This document shows positions 21,477 through 31,115 of a stretch of 64,000 nucleotides of DNA, piece after piece (position 1 is the first letter of the stretch; each line of letters begins with the position of its first letter). Location of the stretch: the NCBI GenBank assembly GCA_013003555.1, contig JABDIV010000082.1:1-64000 (forward strand), read 5' to 3'. The position numbers were made by a program, and so were the translations under genes. The stretch comes from Flavobacteriaceae bacterium. GTDB taxonomy: Bacteria > Bacteroidota > Bacteroidia > Flavobacteriales > Flavobacteriaceae. The notes beneath the pieces were generated by a model. The model saw only the letters and a program-made list of their open reading frames with translations, did not search any database and was not told the origin of the DNA.

Positions 21477-22543
21477 CAAGCCAGTTCGTTCTGAATTTTG
21501 ACCATCCAATTAAATCTATCTTCCAAACTACCGTTTCGAATGGCATTCAAATCATTAAGAATTTTGAGTCCAACGGGGTTTTCATCGGCAAAGACCAGCT
21601 GCTGATCCTTATATCCAATCTCACTGATAATCGCCACTCCTACTGCGGTGCCGGTACCAAACGCTTCCTCTAATGTTCCACTTTTTTGAGCCATAAGGAT
21701 TTCATTAATACTGATTGGGCGTTCAATAACCTCATAACCATCGGCTTTTAAAAGTTCGATAACACTCATCCTGGTAATACCACTTAAAATCGATCCATCA
21801 AGACTTGGTGTATAAATTTTTCCATCTATTTTAAAGAAGATATTCATGGTTCCAACCTCCTGAATATATTTGAATTCCTGTGCGTCAAGCCATAACACCT
21901 GGTCATAACCTTTTTCCTTCGCCAATTCAGTTGGGCGAATGGCTGCGGCATAATTTCCGGCCGCTTTGGCCTCTCCGGTTCCACCATCAGCTGCCCGTAT
22001 ATATTTGGTTTCCGCATAAAGCTTTATTCGACGGCTAAACATAGGCCCAGAAGGCGAAGCAATTACCATAAATCGGTATGTTGTTGCCGCTCGCATACCT
22101 ATGAATGGTTCATCGGCATACATAAATGGCCTCAAATAGAGTGCACTTCCCTCAGCAGGAGGAATCCAGTCTTTTTCAACAAGAACAAACTGCTTTAGAG
22201 CCTCGATGAATAAAGACTCGGGAAACCTTGGCATGCCCATGCGATCTGCACTTACATTCAAGCGTTCCGCGTTTTTATCCGGCCTGAAAAGCATTGGAAT
22301 ACCCTCGTCATCCATGGTTGCCTTCATACCTTCGAAAATGGCTTGTCCGTAATGAAGTGCCATCGCCGCCGGATGGGTTGGAATGAGGTCGAGTGGTACA
22401 ATTCGCGGATTAACCCAGGTACCATCCATATAATCGCATATGAACATATGATCGGTAAATGACCTGCCCAGTGGAATATTATTAAAATCCAGATCTTTTA
22501 ACCTGGAATCCTTTGTTTTTTGAATCTTAATATTTTCTATCAT
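21476..22543 (-). CDS. ilvE: branched-chain amino acid aminotransferase
   Basis: HYGQAIFEGMKA, EVGTMNIFFKIDG, SILSGITRMSVIELL. Confidence 0.94.
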   Translation of the reverse strand: MIENIKIQKTKDSRLKDLDFNNIPLGRSFTDHMFICDYMDGTWVNPRIVPLDLIPTHPAAMALHYGQAIFEGMKATMDDEGIPMLFRPDKNAERLNVSADRMGMPRFPESLFIEALKQFVLVEKDWIPPAEGSALYLRPFMYADEPFIGMRAATTYRFMVIASPSGPMFSRRIKLYAETKYIRAADGGTGEAKAAGNYAAAIRPTELAKEKGYDQVLWLDAQEFKYIQEVGTMNIFFKIDGKIYTPSLDGSILSGITRMSVIELLKADGYEVIERPISINEILMAQKSGTLEEAFGTGTAVGVAIISEIGYKDQQLVFADENPVGLKILNDLNAIRNGSLEDRFNWMVKIQNELA

Positions 22544-23835
22544 GATATGGTACGGTTTTTATCAAATTGTTCGAGATTATCGGCAACACTGCGAAGGAAT
22601 GAGCCTCCTAAATATCCATCAACTACCCGGTGATCAAATGAAAGTGACAGATACATTATCTGGCGGATGGCTATTTCATCGCCATCCGAAGTTTCGATGA
22701 CCTCTGCGCGCTTCTTAATGATACCGAACGCCAAAATGGCTACTTCGGGTTGATTAATGATCGGTGTTCCCATTACGCTGCCAAAAGTGCCAACGTTCGA
22801 AATGGTGAATGTTCCGCCTTTGATGTCATCAGCTTTCAAATTATTCGTTCTGGCCTGTTCAGCAAGTGAATTAACCTTTTCAGCCAGTTCAGGTAAATTT
22901 TTTAAGTTCGCGTCCTTAACAACCGGAACGATCAGATTCCCATTCGGTAAGGCCGTTGCCATACCGATATTAATTCTGTCTTTTACGATAATCGTTTGCC
23001 CATCAACAGAAACGTTAATCATGGGGTGTTTTTCAATGGCTTTAGCCACTGCCTCTATGAATAGTGGTGTGAATGTTAACTTTTGATTATAGCGTTTCTG
23101 AAAATCAGCTTTGAATTCATTGCGCCATTTGACGAGTTCAGTTAGGTCCGCTTCCACATAAGCTGTTACATGAGGTGAGGTGTGTTTGGAGTATACCATA
23201 TGATCTGCAATCATCCGTCGCATTCGATCCATTTCCACATGACGTCCTTTGCCCTTATCAAGATTTAATTGAGGAAGACGGAATACATTGTCGTCCAATA
23301 TTTCTTTTCCCGCGAATTTATATGGCCGTCCCTGTTTGATGTAGTTAAATAAATCACTCTTCCGCAATCGTCCCTGTTTCCCTGAAGCCGGTATTCGGGC
23401 GAGTTCATCGTAACTTATATGGTGAGTTTTTGCGATGTTCTCGATTAGCGGGGTGAAGAATTTATTGTTCTTATGGCTGATATCGGTAAATTCAGAAGTC
23501 GTCTTTTGGATTCGTTTTTTGCTTTGAGCTATTGAAACATGTTCTTTTTTCGGTTTGACCTCTTTTTTCTTTTTAGGGCCTTCCTGCTCAATACCATTTG
23601 TATCTATTACAGCTATAACCTCCCCGATTTTAATAACTTCATTAGCCTGATATTTCAATTCAGAAATAACACCAGAAACAGTACTGGGTACTTCAGAATC
23701 TACCTTATCTGTGGCAACCTCTAAAAGCATCTCATCCTTTTCGACAGTATCACCTTCAGATTTAAACCATGTAATTATGGCCGCTTCGGTAATACTCTCT
23801 CCCAACTTGGGCATTTTGAATTCAAACTTCGACAT
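22540..23835 (-). CDS. 2-oxoacid dehydrogenase E2 (dihydrolipoamide acyltransferase)
   Basis: Lipoyl domain LLEVATDKVDSEVPS; catalytic C-terminal LSFDHRVVDGYLGG. Confidence 0.93.
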   Translation of the reverse strand: MSKFEFKMPKLGESITEAAIITWFKSEGDTVEKDEMLLEVATDKVDSEVPSTVSGVISELKYQANEVIKIGEVIAVIDTNGIEQEGPKKKKEVKPKKEHVSIAQSKKRIQKTTSEFTDISHKNNKFFTPLIENIAKTHHISYDELARIPASGKQGRLRKSDLFNYIKQGRPYKFAGKEILDDNVFRLPQLNLDKGKGRHVEMDRMRRMIADHMVYSKHTSPHVTAYVEADLTELVKWRNEFKADFQKRYNQKLTFTPLFIEAVAKAIEKHPMINVSVDGQTIIVKDRINIGMATALPNGNLIVPVVKDANLKNLPELAEKVNSLAEQARTNNLKADDIKGGTFTISNVGTFGSVMGTPIINQPEVAILAFGIIKKRAEVIETSDGDEIAIRQIMYLSLSFDHRVVDGYLGGSFLRSVADNLEQFDKNRTIS

Positions 23836-23841
23836 CTTTAT

Positions 23842-23861
23842 TAACTAATGTTTGTTAGTTT
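23842..23861. promoter_or_regulatory. candidate TetR operator upstream of the BCKDH E2 gene
   Basis: TAACTAATGTTTGTTAGTTT: AACTAA-N6-TTAGTT; 16/20 identical to the palindrome at 35506-35525. Confidence 0.6.
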
Positions 23862-23871
23862 AATAATTCAT

Positions 23872-24468
23872 TTATTTCATAAACGATTTCAGGGTATTGT
23901 AATAACCACTCTCCTGGATCTTTAGGTCTTCAGGAACCTGGCGTAAAGGTTCAACTTCAACCAGGCTTTCAAAGCAATCTGCAGGAAGATGCTGGTATAA
24001 TTTGGTTCCCACGCTTTTCCAATATATCATGTCATCGGTTACTTCTTTTATTATTCTCGCCGGGTTACCTACTGCCAGGCTTCGTTTGGGAATTTGAGCC
24101 CCTTCTTTGACAAATGCCATGGCCCCTATGATACTGTCTTCCCCAATATAGGCATCATCCATGATTACCGCATTCATCCCGATCAATGCATTCCTGGCGA
24201 TGTTAGCACCATGAACAATTGCACCATGTCCTACATGAGCGCCTTCCTCTAGGGTTATCGATTTTCCGGGAAACATATGAATGGTACAATTCTCCTGTAC
24301 GTTTACACCATCTTTCAAAATAATCTGTCCCCAGTCACCGCGTATAGCAGCACCCGGTCCTATATAACAGTCCTTGCCGATAATTACATTACCGGTTACC
24401 GCAGCCAAAGGATGCACGAAACTACTCTCATGAACCACCGGAATAAATCCTTTAAATGCGTAAATCAT
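23872..24468 (-). CDS. paaY: hexapeptide-repeat / gamma-carbonic-anhydrase-like protein, PaaY-type
   Basis: Left-handed beta-helix repeats (VIIGKDCYIGPGAAIRGDWG), paa cluster context. Confidence 0.8.
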   Translation of the reverse strand: MIYAFKGFIPVVHESSFVHPLAAVTGNVIIGKDCYIGPGAAIRGDWGQIILKDGVNVQENCTIHMFPGKSITLEEGAHVGHGAIVHGANIARNALIGMNAVIMDDAYIGEDSIIGAMAFVKEGAQIPKRSLAVGNPARIIKEVTDDMIYWKSVGTKLYQHLPADCFESLVEVEPLRQVPEDLKIQESGYYNTLKSFMK

Positions 24469-25220
24469 TTTTTAAATCGTTTTAAGGTTTCTTTGGTAAA
24501 ATCACTTAGCACAAGTCTTCCGCTGATTGCGGCACGATCTGAAAGCAGTTGATCCCAATGCTCGGTTCCAGACCAGAACATTGCCTTTAATTCACGCATC
24601 GCTTCAACATTATAGTTACAGAGTTCTTTGGCAAAATTCAATATCGCCTCATCCAATTCATCTGTATTATCATAAACCTTTGCATATAGTCCTTTCCGGA
24701 GTGCCCATTCTGCGCTATAAAACGAATTGGCGTCGATCGCAATTTGTGACATGCCACTGATTCCTAATTTCCGTTCAACGGCCGGACCAACAACAAAAGG
24801 ACCTATACCAACATGTAACTCACTCAGTTTTATCGAGGCATATTTAGTGGCCATACAATAATCAGTAGCGGAGGCTAATCCTACTCCCCCGCCAACGGCC
24901 TTACCCTGAACACGACCGATTATCAACTTCGGACATTTTCTCATAGCGTTAATCACATTAGCAAAACCCGCGAAAAACGCTTTACCCGAATCCTCATCAT
25001 GAATGGCGACTAGTTCATTAAAACTCGCCCCTGCACAAAATGTTCTTTCACCGCCGCTTTTAAGAATTATTACCCTTACAGCGCTATCCATTCCGGCGCG
25101 TTCAATTGTCAATGTCAATTCCGATAATAGGGCTGCCGGCAATGAATTATGCGCAGGGTGATAGAATTCGATCCACCCTATTCCATCCTTAATATCATAT
25201 TTTACATAAGCTTCGTTCAT
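24465..25220 (-). CDS. enoyl-CoA hydratase/isomerase family protein
   Basis: Crotonase-fold FCAGASFNELV, GKAVGGGVGLASATDYCMAT. Confidence 0.88.
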   Translation of the reverse strand: MNEAYVKYDIKDGIGWIEFYHPAHNSLPAALLSELTLTIERAGMDSAVRVIILKSGGERTFCAGASFNELVAIHDEDSGKAFFAGFANVINAMRKCPKLIIGRVQGKAVGGGVGLASATDYCMATKYASIKLSELHVGIGPFVVGPAVERKLGISGMSQIAIDANSFYSAEWALRKGLYAKVYDNTDELDEAILNFAKELCNYNVEAMRELKAMFWSGTEHWDQLLSDRAAISGRLVLSDFTKETLKRFKK

Positions 25221-25223
25221 AGT

Positions 25224-27722
25224 CTATAGAATTCCGAATTGTTCAAAATGATGGTTGAGATGTTTACGTTCAAGCAGATACCATTCAAACCCATTCAATT
25301 CACCAAACACAACATTTTTCGTTTTTGCATCCGGATTGGTTTTGAAAAATTCCAAATAGGCGTCTCGAGCCTCCATCATTTTTGCTTTTGCTGTTTTGAG
25401 ATCCCCATGTCGTAATTTTTTGCCTTCTCCTTTTATCATTAAGGGAAAATCATAATTGCGGGGCATTTTTTTGTAGTTGTAAAGTGTGGCATGCACTTTT
25501 TCAAGTACTTTTTCCGGAGTTTCGATTTCAAATTCCTGAATCTGACCAGAAGCAATCTGGTAGGTATGCTCAAGATGCTCGATCATGCTCTGGGGTGTCA
25601 TTTCGCCCCAGGCCGGTTTACTGTCTTCTGCTAACCTCGACAAGCACGATTTAATTTTCTCTCGTGTCATTTCTACAAACACTGTTTGTTTTTTCTGAAC
25701 AAGGGTTAGCACAGTAGCAATGGCGACCAATTCATCTTCAGCATCAAAAACTTCGGCATACCATTTTACAATACCCGCCGGTAATTCGGCCCCTCTCGCA
25801 TCTCTATCAATCTTCTGCTTACAGGTTAAACGCACACATATTGTATCGTTATGATAAATAGGCCTTAAAAATCGGCAATCTTCTAGACCATAATTGGCTG
25901 CCACGGGTCCTTTATTCGGATATACAAATAATCCTGCCGCCGCCGCAAGAATAAAATACCCATGCGCTGTTCGCTTTTCGAAAATACTGCCATCTAAGGC
26001 CGTAATATCGGTATGGGCATAAAAATGATCCCAGGTCAGGTTAGAAAAATTGACTATATCGCTGTCTGTTATCGTTCGATTATGCGTTTTCAATGACATA
26101 CCCGGTTCGATATCTTCCCAATGGTACTTGAATGGATGTTGTTTAGCCTCGGTATACGCTCCGCCAGGTTGATAAATTCCAGTTACCCGAGTCAGGGTTG
26201 TTGGTGTGCCCTGCACAGCAGTTCGTTGCATATAATGCTTTATACCACGCATGCCACCCATTTCTTCACCGCCACCAGCTCGTCCCGGACCTCCATGAAC
26301 TAATGTGGGTAAGGGTGAACCATGACCTGTGCTTTCTTTGGCATTTTCCCTGTTCAAAACCAGAATACGGCCATGATGACTGGCTGCATGAATCACATAT
26401 TCTTTTGCAATGTCATCGTCGTTGGTCACAATTGATGAAACCAGTGAACCTCTGCCCATTTTAGATAATTCGATAGCCTCTTCTAGCGATTTGTAGGGCA
26501 TAATTGTACTAACCGGACCAAAGGCTTCACGTTCATGGACGGCCATATTATGAAATGGTTCGTCCTCTCTTAAAACAATCGGACTTATAAAGGCTCCTTT
26601 GGAATAATCGGCGCCTATAATATCCAGTTTATCCAAATTTCCGTAAACGATCTTCGCTTTTTTGGCGATATCTTTAACGCTATTTTTAACCTCATCAAGC
26701 TGCTCTTTACTTATAAGCGATCCCATACGAACCTCTTTTAATCTCGGATCACCAATCGTCACTTTATCAAGGGCCTTACCGAGTGCAATCTGAACATCTT
26801 CCACAAGTTTTTCAGGAACAAGCACACGCCTTATCGCTGTACATTTTTGTCCGCATTTCACAGTCATTTCTTTACGAACTTCTTTAATGAAAATATCAAA
26901 CTCCGGAGTGCCAGGTACTGCGTCAGCACCAAGGACAGCCGCATTTAATGAATCGGCTTCCATGTTGAATGGAACAGACTCCTGAATTAACCTTGGATGC
27001 GCCTTTAACAATCTTCCGGTCTCTGCCGATCCGGTAAAAGTCACGACATCCTGGCTTTCGACATGATCAAGAATGGTTTTCACTGTGCCATTGATTATTT
27101 GCAACGCACCTTCCGGTAAAATTCCGGAAGCTACAATCTCGCGTGCTACGGCTTCAGCCAGATAGGACGACGAAGGTGCAGGTAAAACAACAGCTGGAAC
27201 ACCGGCCATCCAGTTAACCGCACATTTTTCGAGCATACCCCAAACTGGGAAATTAAAGGCATTGATATGAACGGCTACACCTTGCTTTGGCACCATAATA
27301 TGATGCGCCATGAAACGTCCTCCCCTGGATAAGTCGATTGGATCACCTTCAACATGATACCACTGGTTGGGGAATAACTTTCGCAGCGATGCATTTGCGA
27401 ATAAATTACCAAACCCTCCTTCTATATCGATCCAACTATCAATTTTTGTGGCTCCGGTTCGATAACTAAGCTCATAAAACGCGTCTTTTTTCTTAATAAG
27501 GTGAAACGCCAGTTTCTTAAGCATATTTCCGCGTTCCTGGAAAGACATTTTCCTGAGAATTTCTCCCCCCTTGGTTCGTCCGTATTCCAAGGTAGCGCCA
27601 ATATCTATTCCTTCTACCGCTGAAAAACCGATAATTTCTCCATTAACAGCATCGAATACCGGAGTTCCATCATTCTGGCCTTCAATCCATTGTCCACTTA
27701 TGTAATGTTGTATTTTCCCCAT
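25224..27722 (-). CDS. paaZ: PaaZ bifunctional aldehyde dehydrogenase / oxepin-CoA hydrolase with C-terminal DUF1569/DinB-like extension
   Basis: ALDH (VTFTGSAETG, KCGQKCTAIRRV), MaoC hydratase (WDHFYAHTDITALDGSIFEKRTAHGYF), then ~150 aa starting MTREKIKSCLSRLAEDSKPAWGEMTPQSMIEHLEHTYQ. Confidence 0.9.
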   Translation of the reverse strand: MGKIQHYISGQWIEGQNDGTPVFDAVNGEIIGFSAVEGIDIGATLEYGRTKGGEILRKMSFQERGNMLKKLAFHLIKKKDAFYELSYRTGATKIDSWIDIEGGFGNLFANASLRKLFPNQWYHVEGDPIDLSRGGRFMAHHIMVPKQGVAVHINAFNFPVWGMLEKCAVNWMAGVPAVVLPAPSSSYLAEAVAREIVASGILPEGALQIINGTVKTILDHVESQDVVTFTGSAETGRLLKAHPRLIQESVPFNMEADSLNAAVLGADAVPGTPEFDIFIKEVRKEMTVKCGQKCTAIRRVLVPEKLVEDVQIALGKALDKVTIGDPRLKEVRMGSLISKEQLDEVKNSVKDIAKKAKIVYGNLDKLDIIGADYSKGAFISPIVLREDEPFHNMAVHEREAFGPVSTIMPYKSLEEAIELSKMGRGSLVSSIVTNDDDIAKEYVIHAASHHGRILVLNRENAKESTGHGSPLPTLVHGGPGRAGGGEEMGGMRGIKHYMQRTAVQGTPTTLTRVTGIYQPGGAYTEAKQHPFKYHWEDIEPGMSLKTHNRTITDSDIVNFSNLTWDHFYAHTDITALDGSIFEKRTAHGYFILAAAAGLFVYPNKGPVAANYGLEDCRFLRPIYHNDTICVRLTCKQKIDRDARGAELPAGIVKWYAEVFDAEDELVAIATVLTLVQKKQTVFVEMTREKIKSCLSRLAEDSKPAWGEMTPQSMIEHLEHTYQIASGQIQEFEIETPEKVLEKVHATLYNYKKMPRNYDFPLMIKGEGKKLRHGDLKTAKAKMMEARDAYLEFFKTNPDAKTKNVVFGELNGFEWYLLERKHLNHHFEQFGIL

Positions 27723-27727
27723 AATTA

Positions 27728-28330
27728 TTAAGCCATTATTCTAATGATCCTACCGTTGATCTTTCCTTCGACGCATTTAACATAGCCATCGACAATTTTA
27801 CTCATTGGAACGGGTGTATTACCCGGGAAGTAAACCTTATATTTTTCATACGAATCCTCGACCAGGTCTGAACAAACGGCGTTGATTCTAATGTTTCGCG
27901 GTAATTCAAGAGCCACCGCTCTTACAAAGCTGTGAATTGCCCCGTTTACCATTGCTGCACTACTCGTCATATCAACCGGGTCGTCAGCCAGTATCCCGGT
28001 AGAAAGTGTAATAGATCCGTCGTCGTTCAAATAATCTTTTCCAATTCGAACCGCATTAACCTGACCCATTAATTTACTTTTAATGCCGATATAAAAATCA
28101 TCTTCCGTCAGATTCTCGAATTTATCCCATTTTGCCTCACCTGCAATGGCAATTATTGCATCTAACTTTCCGAGGGATTCGAACATTTCCCGGATAGAAT
28201 CTGAGTTCGAGAAATCGACCTGAACATCACCGCTATTTCTACCCGCTGTGATCACATCATGATTTAATGCAAGTCTGGCTTTCACTTTTCGCCCAATAGT
28301 TCCGTCACCGCCGATTATTAAAATTTTCAT
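27728..28330 (-). CDS. short-chain dehydrogenase/reductase-like protein
   Basis: GGDGTIGRKV N-terminal; VNGAIHSFVRAVALELPRNIRINAVCSDLV. Confidence 0.8.
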   Translation of the reverse strand: MKILIIGGDGTIGRKVKARLALNHDVITAGRNSGDVQVDFSNSDSIREMFESLGKLDAIIAIAGEAKWDKFENLTEDDFYIGIKSKLMGQVNAVRIGKDYLNDDGSITLSTGILADDPVDMTSSAAMVNGAIHSFVRAVALELPRNIRINAVCSDLVEDSYEKYKVYFPGNTPVPMSKIVDGYVKCVEGKINGRIIRIMA

Positions 28331-28333
28331 TTG

Positions 28334-29551
28334 TTAGAGATTGACGTTTTCTAATATTGTCGCATAACCCTGACCAACTCCAATACACATGGTCACCAAT
28401 GCATATCGTTTTCGCTGTTCTCTTAATTCGAGTGCTGCCGAATAGCAAATACGGGTTCCTGTCACGCCAAGGGGATGCCCAATTGCAATTGCTCCTCCAT
28501 TCGGGTTTATTCGCGGATCATTATCCTGCAAACCCAGAGACCTTGTGCAAGCGAGGACCTGGACTGCAAAAGCCTCGTTCAGTTCTATGATATCCATATC
28601 CTCAAGGGTCAGGTTGGCTTTTTTTAGTGCTTTTCTTGAAGCTTCCACAGGACCGATTCCCATTATGCTTGGTTCGACACCAACAACGGCCGAACTTACA
28701 ATTCGAACCATTGGGTTTAAATTATATTTTTTAGCCGCTTCCTCAGAGGAAACGATCACCGCTGCTGATCCGTCGTTAAGTCCCGATGAGTTCCCCGCGG
28801 TAACGCTGCCGTTTTCTTTGAACGCAGAGCGCAATCCTGCTAGTATTTCGGGGGTTGTATTCGGTTTTACAAATTCGTCATGGGAAAAGATAATCGGATC
28901 TTTTTTTCGCTGTGGAATTTCGACTTGCATGATCTCACGAGATAAGCGGCCATTTCGCTGAGCCTCGGCAGCTTTCATCTGGCTCCAATGGGCAAAAGCG
29001 TCTTGATCTTCACGTGAGATTTTATATTTTTCCACTAAATTTTCAGCTGTTTCTCCCATGGCATGTGTGCCATAAAGCTCTTTCATTTTCGGGTTAACAA
29101 ATCGCCACCCAAAACTGGTATCGTACATTTTTGCATCGGTGCCAAAAGCAGTAGAGGGCTTGGCAATAGCATAGGGACCGCGTGTCATATTTTCTACACC
29201 GCCTGAAATAAAAATATCGCCATCGCCGGCCTTGATGGCCCGGGAGGCATGAATAATGGCCGATAGGCCAGAACTGCACAGCCTGTTAACGGTTTCACCA
29301 GGAACAGAAAATGGTAACCCTGCCAAAAGCAGTGCCATACGGGCAACATTTCGATTATCTTCACCGGCCTGGTTTGCACAACCTATAATGACGTCGTCGA
29401 AAGCATCCTTTGGAATATGGGGATTGCGATAAATCAACTCTTTAATGGCCATAGCTGCCAGGTCGTCGGTCCTAATAGAGGCTAGCGTTCCCTTAAATTT
29501 TCCGATTGGGGTTCTAATCCCGTCTATGATATAGGCATCTTTCATTCCCAA
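28334..29551 (-). CDS. paaJ: 3-oxoadipyl-CoA / acetyl-CoA thiolase
   Basis: VNRLCSSGLSAI, NEAFAVQVLA, NPNGGAIAIGHPLGVTG. Confidence 0.92.
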   Translation of the reverse strand: MGMKDAYIIDGIRTPIGKFKGTLASIRTDDLAAMAIKELIYRNPHIPKDAFDDVIIGCANQAGEDNRNVARMALLLAGLPFSVPGETVNRLCSSGLSAIIHASRAIKAGDGDIFISGGVENMTRGPYAIAKPSTAFGTDAKMYDTSFGWRFVNPKMKELYGTHAMGETAENLVEKYKISREDQDAFAHWSQMKAAEAQRNGRLSREIMQVEIPQRKKDPIIFSHDEFVKPNTTPEILAGLRSAFKENGSVTAGNSSGLNDGSAAVIVSSEEAAKKYNLNPMVRIVSSAVVGVEPSIMGIGPVEASRKALKKANLTLEDMDIIELNEAFAVQVLACTRSLGLQDNDPRINPNGGAIAIGHPLGVTGTRICYSAALELREQRKRYALVTMCIGVGQGYATILENVNL

Positions 29552-29946
29552 ATTGTATTGGTGCGATAAACCGTACCATTGAATACGGCTACCAGTTTCT
29601 CTTTTGTTTTTATCTCTATGCGATAGAAGCCAATGGTCTTCTTTAAACTTACTTCAATCGCTTCTGCTTCAATTTCGGTTCCCTCATTCAACTTTTCGAG
29701 ATGATTGATTGACGTTTCCACAGAAACAGCCTGTCGCCCCTGCGAATTCGACGCAAAAGCCAGGGCGCTATCTGCCAAACTATAGGTTATACCACCATGA
29801 GCAAGATCAAAACCGTTCAGCATGTCAGCTCTTACCGTCATAAGGAGCCTGGAGTATCCGGGTCGAATCTCAAGAATCCGTATTCCCAGCCATTGACTGA
29901 AGGCATCATTCTCATACATCTTATTTACAATTGCCTTAGCCTCCAT
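29542..29946 (-). CDS. paaI: hotdog-fold thioesterase, PaaI type
   Basis: LNGFDLAHGGITYSLADSALAFASNS; start MEAKAIVNKMY overlaps the paaH stop. Confidence 0.87.
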   Translation of the reverse strand: MEAKAIVNKMYENDAFSQWLGIRILEIRPGYSRLLMTVRADMLNGFDLAHGGITYSLADSALAFASNSQGRQAVSVETSINHLEKLNEGTEIEAEAIEVSLKKTIGFYRIEIKTKEKLVAVFNGTVYRTNTIWE

Positions 29947-31115
29947 TAATAAAAAGTTTTTCCTTCCCGACTCATTCGTCTCAACAAAGGTGAGCATCGG
30001 TAACGATCGTCGTGATACTCGTCATATAGATTATCGATCATTTGAACACATTGGTCTATACCAATTTCATCGGCCCACGTCAATAATCCTTTCGGGTAAT
30101 TCACACCTTTAGTCATTGCTAAATCGACATCGGTTGCAGTCGCTATATTCAAATAGACGGCATCGGCCGCTTCATTGATAAGCATGGCAATTATCCGGTC
30201 GAAAATAGCCTTCGCCTTCTCAGGCTTGACAGCATTATGTGATTTTTCTTTTATTCGATTAGCCGAATCGTCGTATCGATAATACCCACGACCGGTTTTT
30301 CTTCCGAGGTAACCTGCCTCCATCAAACGTTTTTGAGTAAAGCTCGGTTTATATCTCGAATCATAATAAAATGCTTTAAAAACGGATTCGGTCACTGCAT
30401 AATTCACGTCATTTCCAATAAAATCCATCAATTCAAAGGGTCCCATCCTGAAACCACCCAAAGTCTTTAAACTCTCATCGATTTCATGAAAATCTGCCAG
30501 ACCTTCTTCATAAATTCTGAGTGATTCACCATAAAAGGGTCGGGCCACACGATTGACGATAAAACCGGGAGTGTCTTTAGCAACGGCAACAGTTTTATTC
30601 CAGGTTTTAATAAAAGAAACCGTTTTTTCAAGGATTTCGGGATCGGTTTGTACCGCCGGTATCACTTCAACCAATTTCATCAAGGGAACCGGATTGAAAA
30701 AGTGAATTCCAAGACAACGATCAGCCTGTTTTAGAGAAGAAGCGATCGCTGTTATTGACAAACTCGATGTGTTGCTGGCTAAAATAGTCTTAGTATCCAC
30801 AATCGTCTCAACTTTTGAAAACACCTCCTTCTTAATCACAAGATCTTCTACAATCGCTTCAATTACTAAATCTGAAGGCCTCAGATCGCGAAGTGCATTT
30901 ACATACCGAATGTTGTTTTGAATCCTGGACTTTTCATTATCATCGATACGTTCTTTCACAATTAATCGATCGAGAATACGATTTAAATTCTGTTTCGAAC
31001 GTGTCAATGCCTCCTGTTCGGCATCATAGAGCAGCACCTGGCATCCTGACATGGCTGCCTGTTGAGCGATGCCGCTACCCATGGTACCTGATCCTATGAC
31101 TCCTACCGTTTTCAT
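29946..31115 (-). CDS. paaH: 3-hydroxyacyl-CoA dehydrogenase
   Basis: GVIGSGTMGSGIAQQAA, HFFNPVPLMKLVEV. Confidence 0.9.
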   Translation of the reverse strand: MKTVGVIGSGTMGSGIAQQAAMSGCQVLLYDAEQEALTRSKQNLNRILDRLIVKERIDDNEKSRIQNNIRYVNALRDLRPSDLVIEAIVEDLVIKKEVFSKVETIVDTKTILASNTSSLSITAIASSLKQADRCLGIHFFNPVPLMKLVEVIPAVQTDPEILEKTVSFIKTWNKTVAVAKDTPGFIVNRVARPFYGESLRIYEEGLADFHEIDESLKTLGGFRMGPFELMDFIGNDVNYAVTESVFKAFYYDSRYKPSFTQKRLMEAGYLGRKTGRGYYRYDDSANRIKEKSHNAVKPEKAKAIFDRIIAMLINEAADAVYLNIATATDVDLAMTKGVNYPKGLLTWADEIGIDQCVQMIDNLYDEYHDDRYRCSPLLRRMSREGKTFY

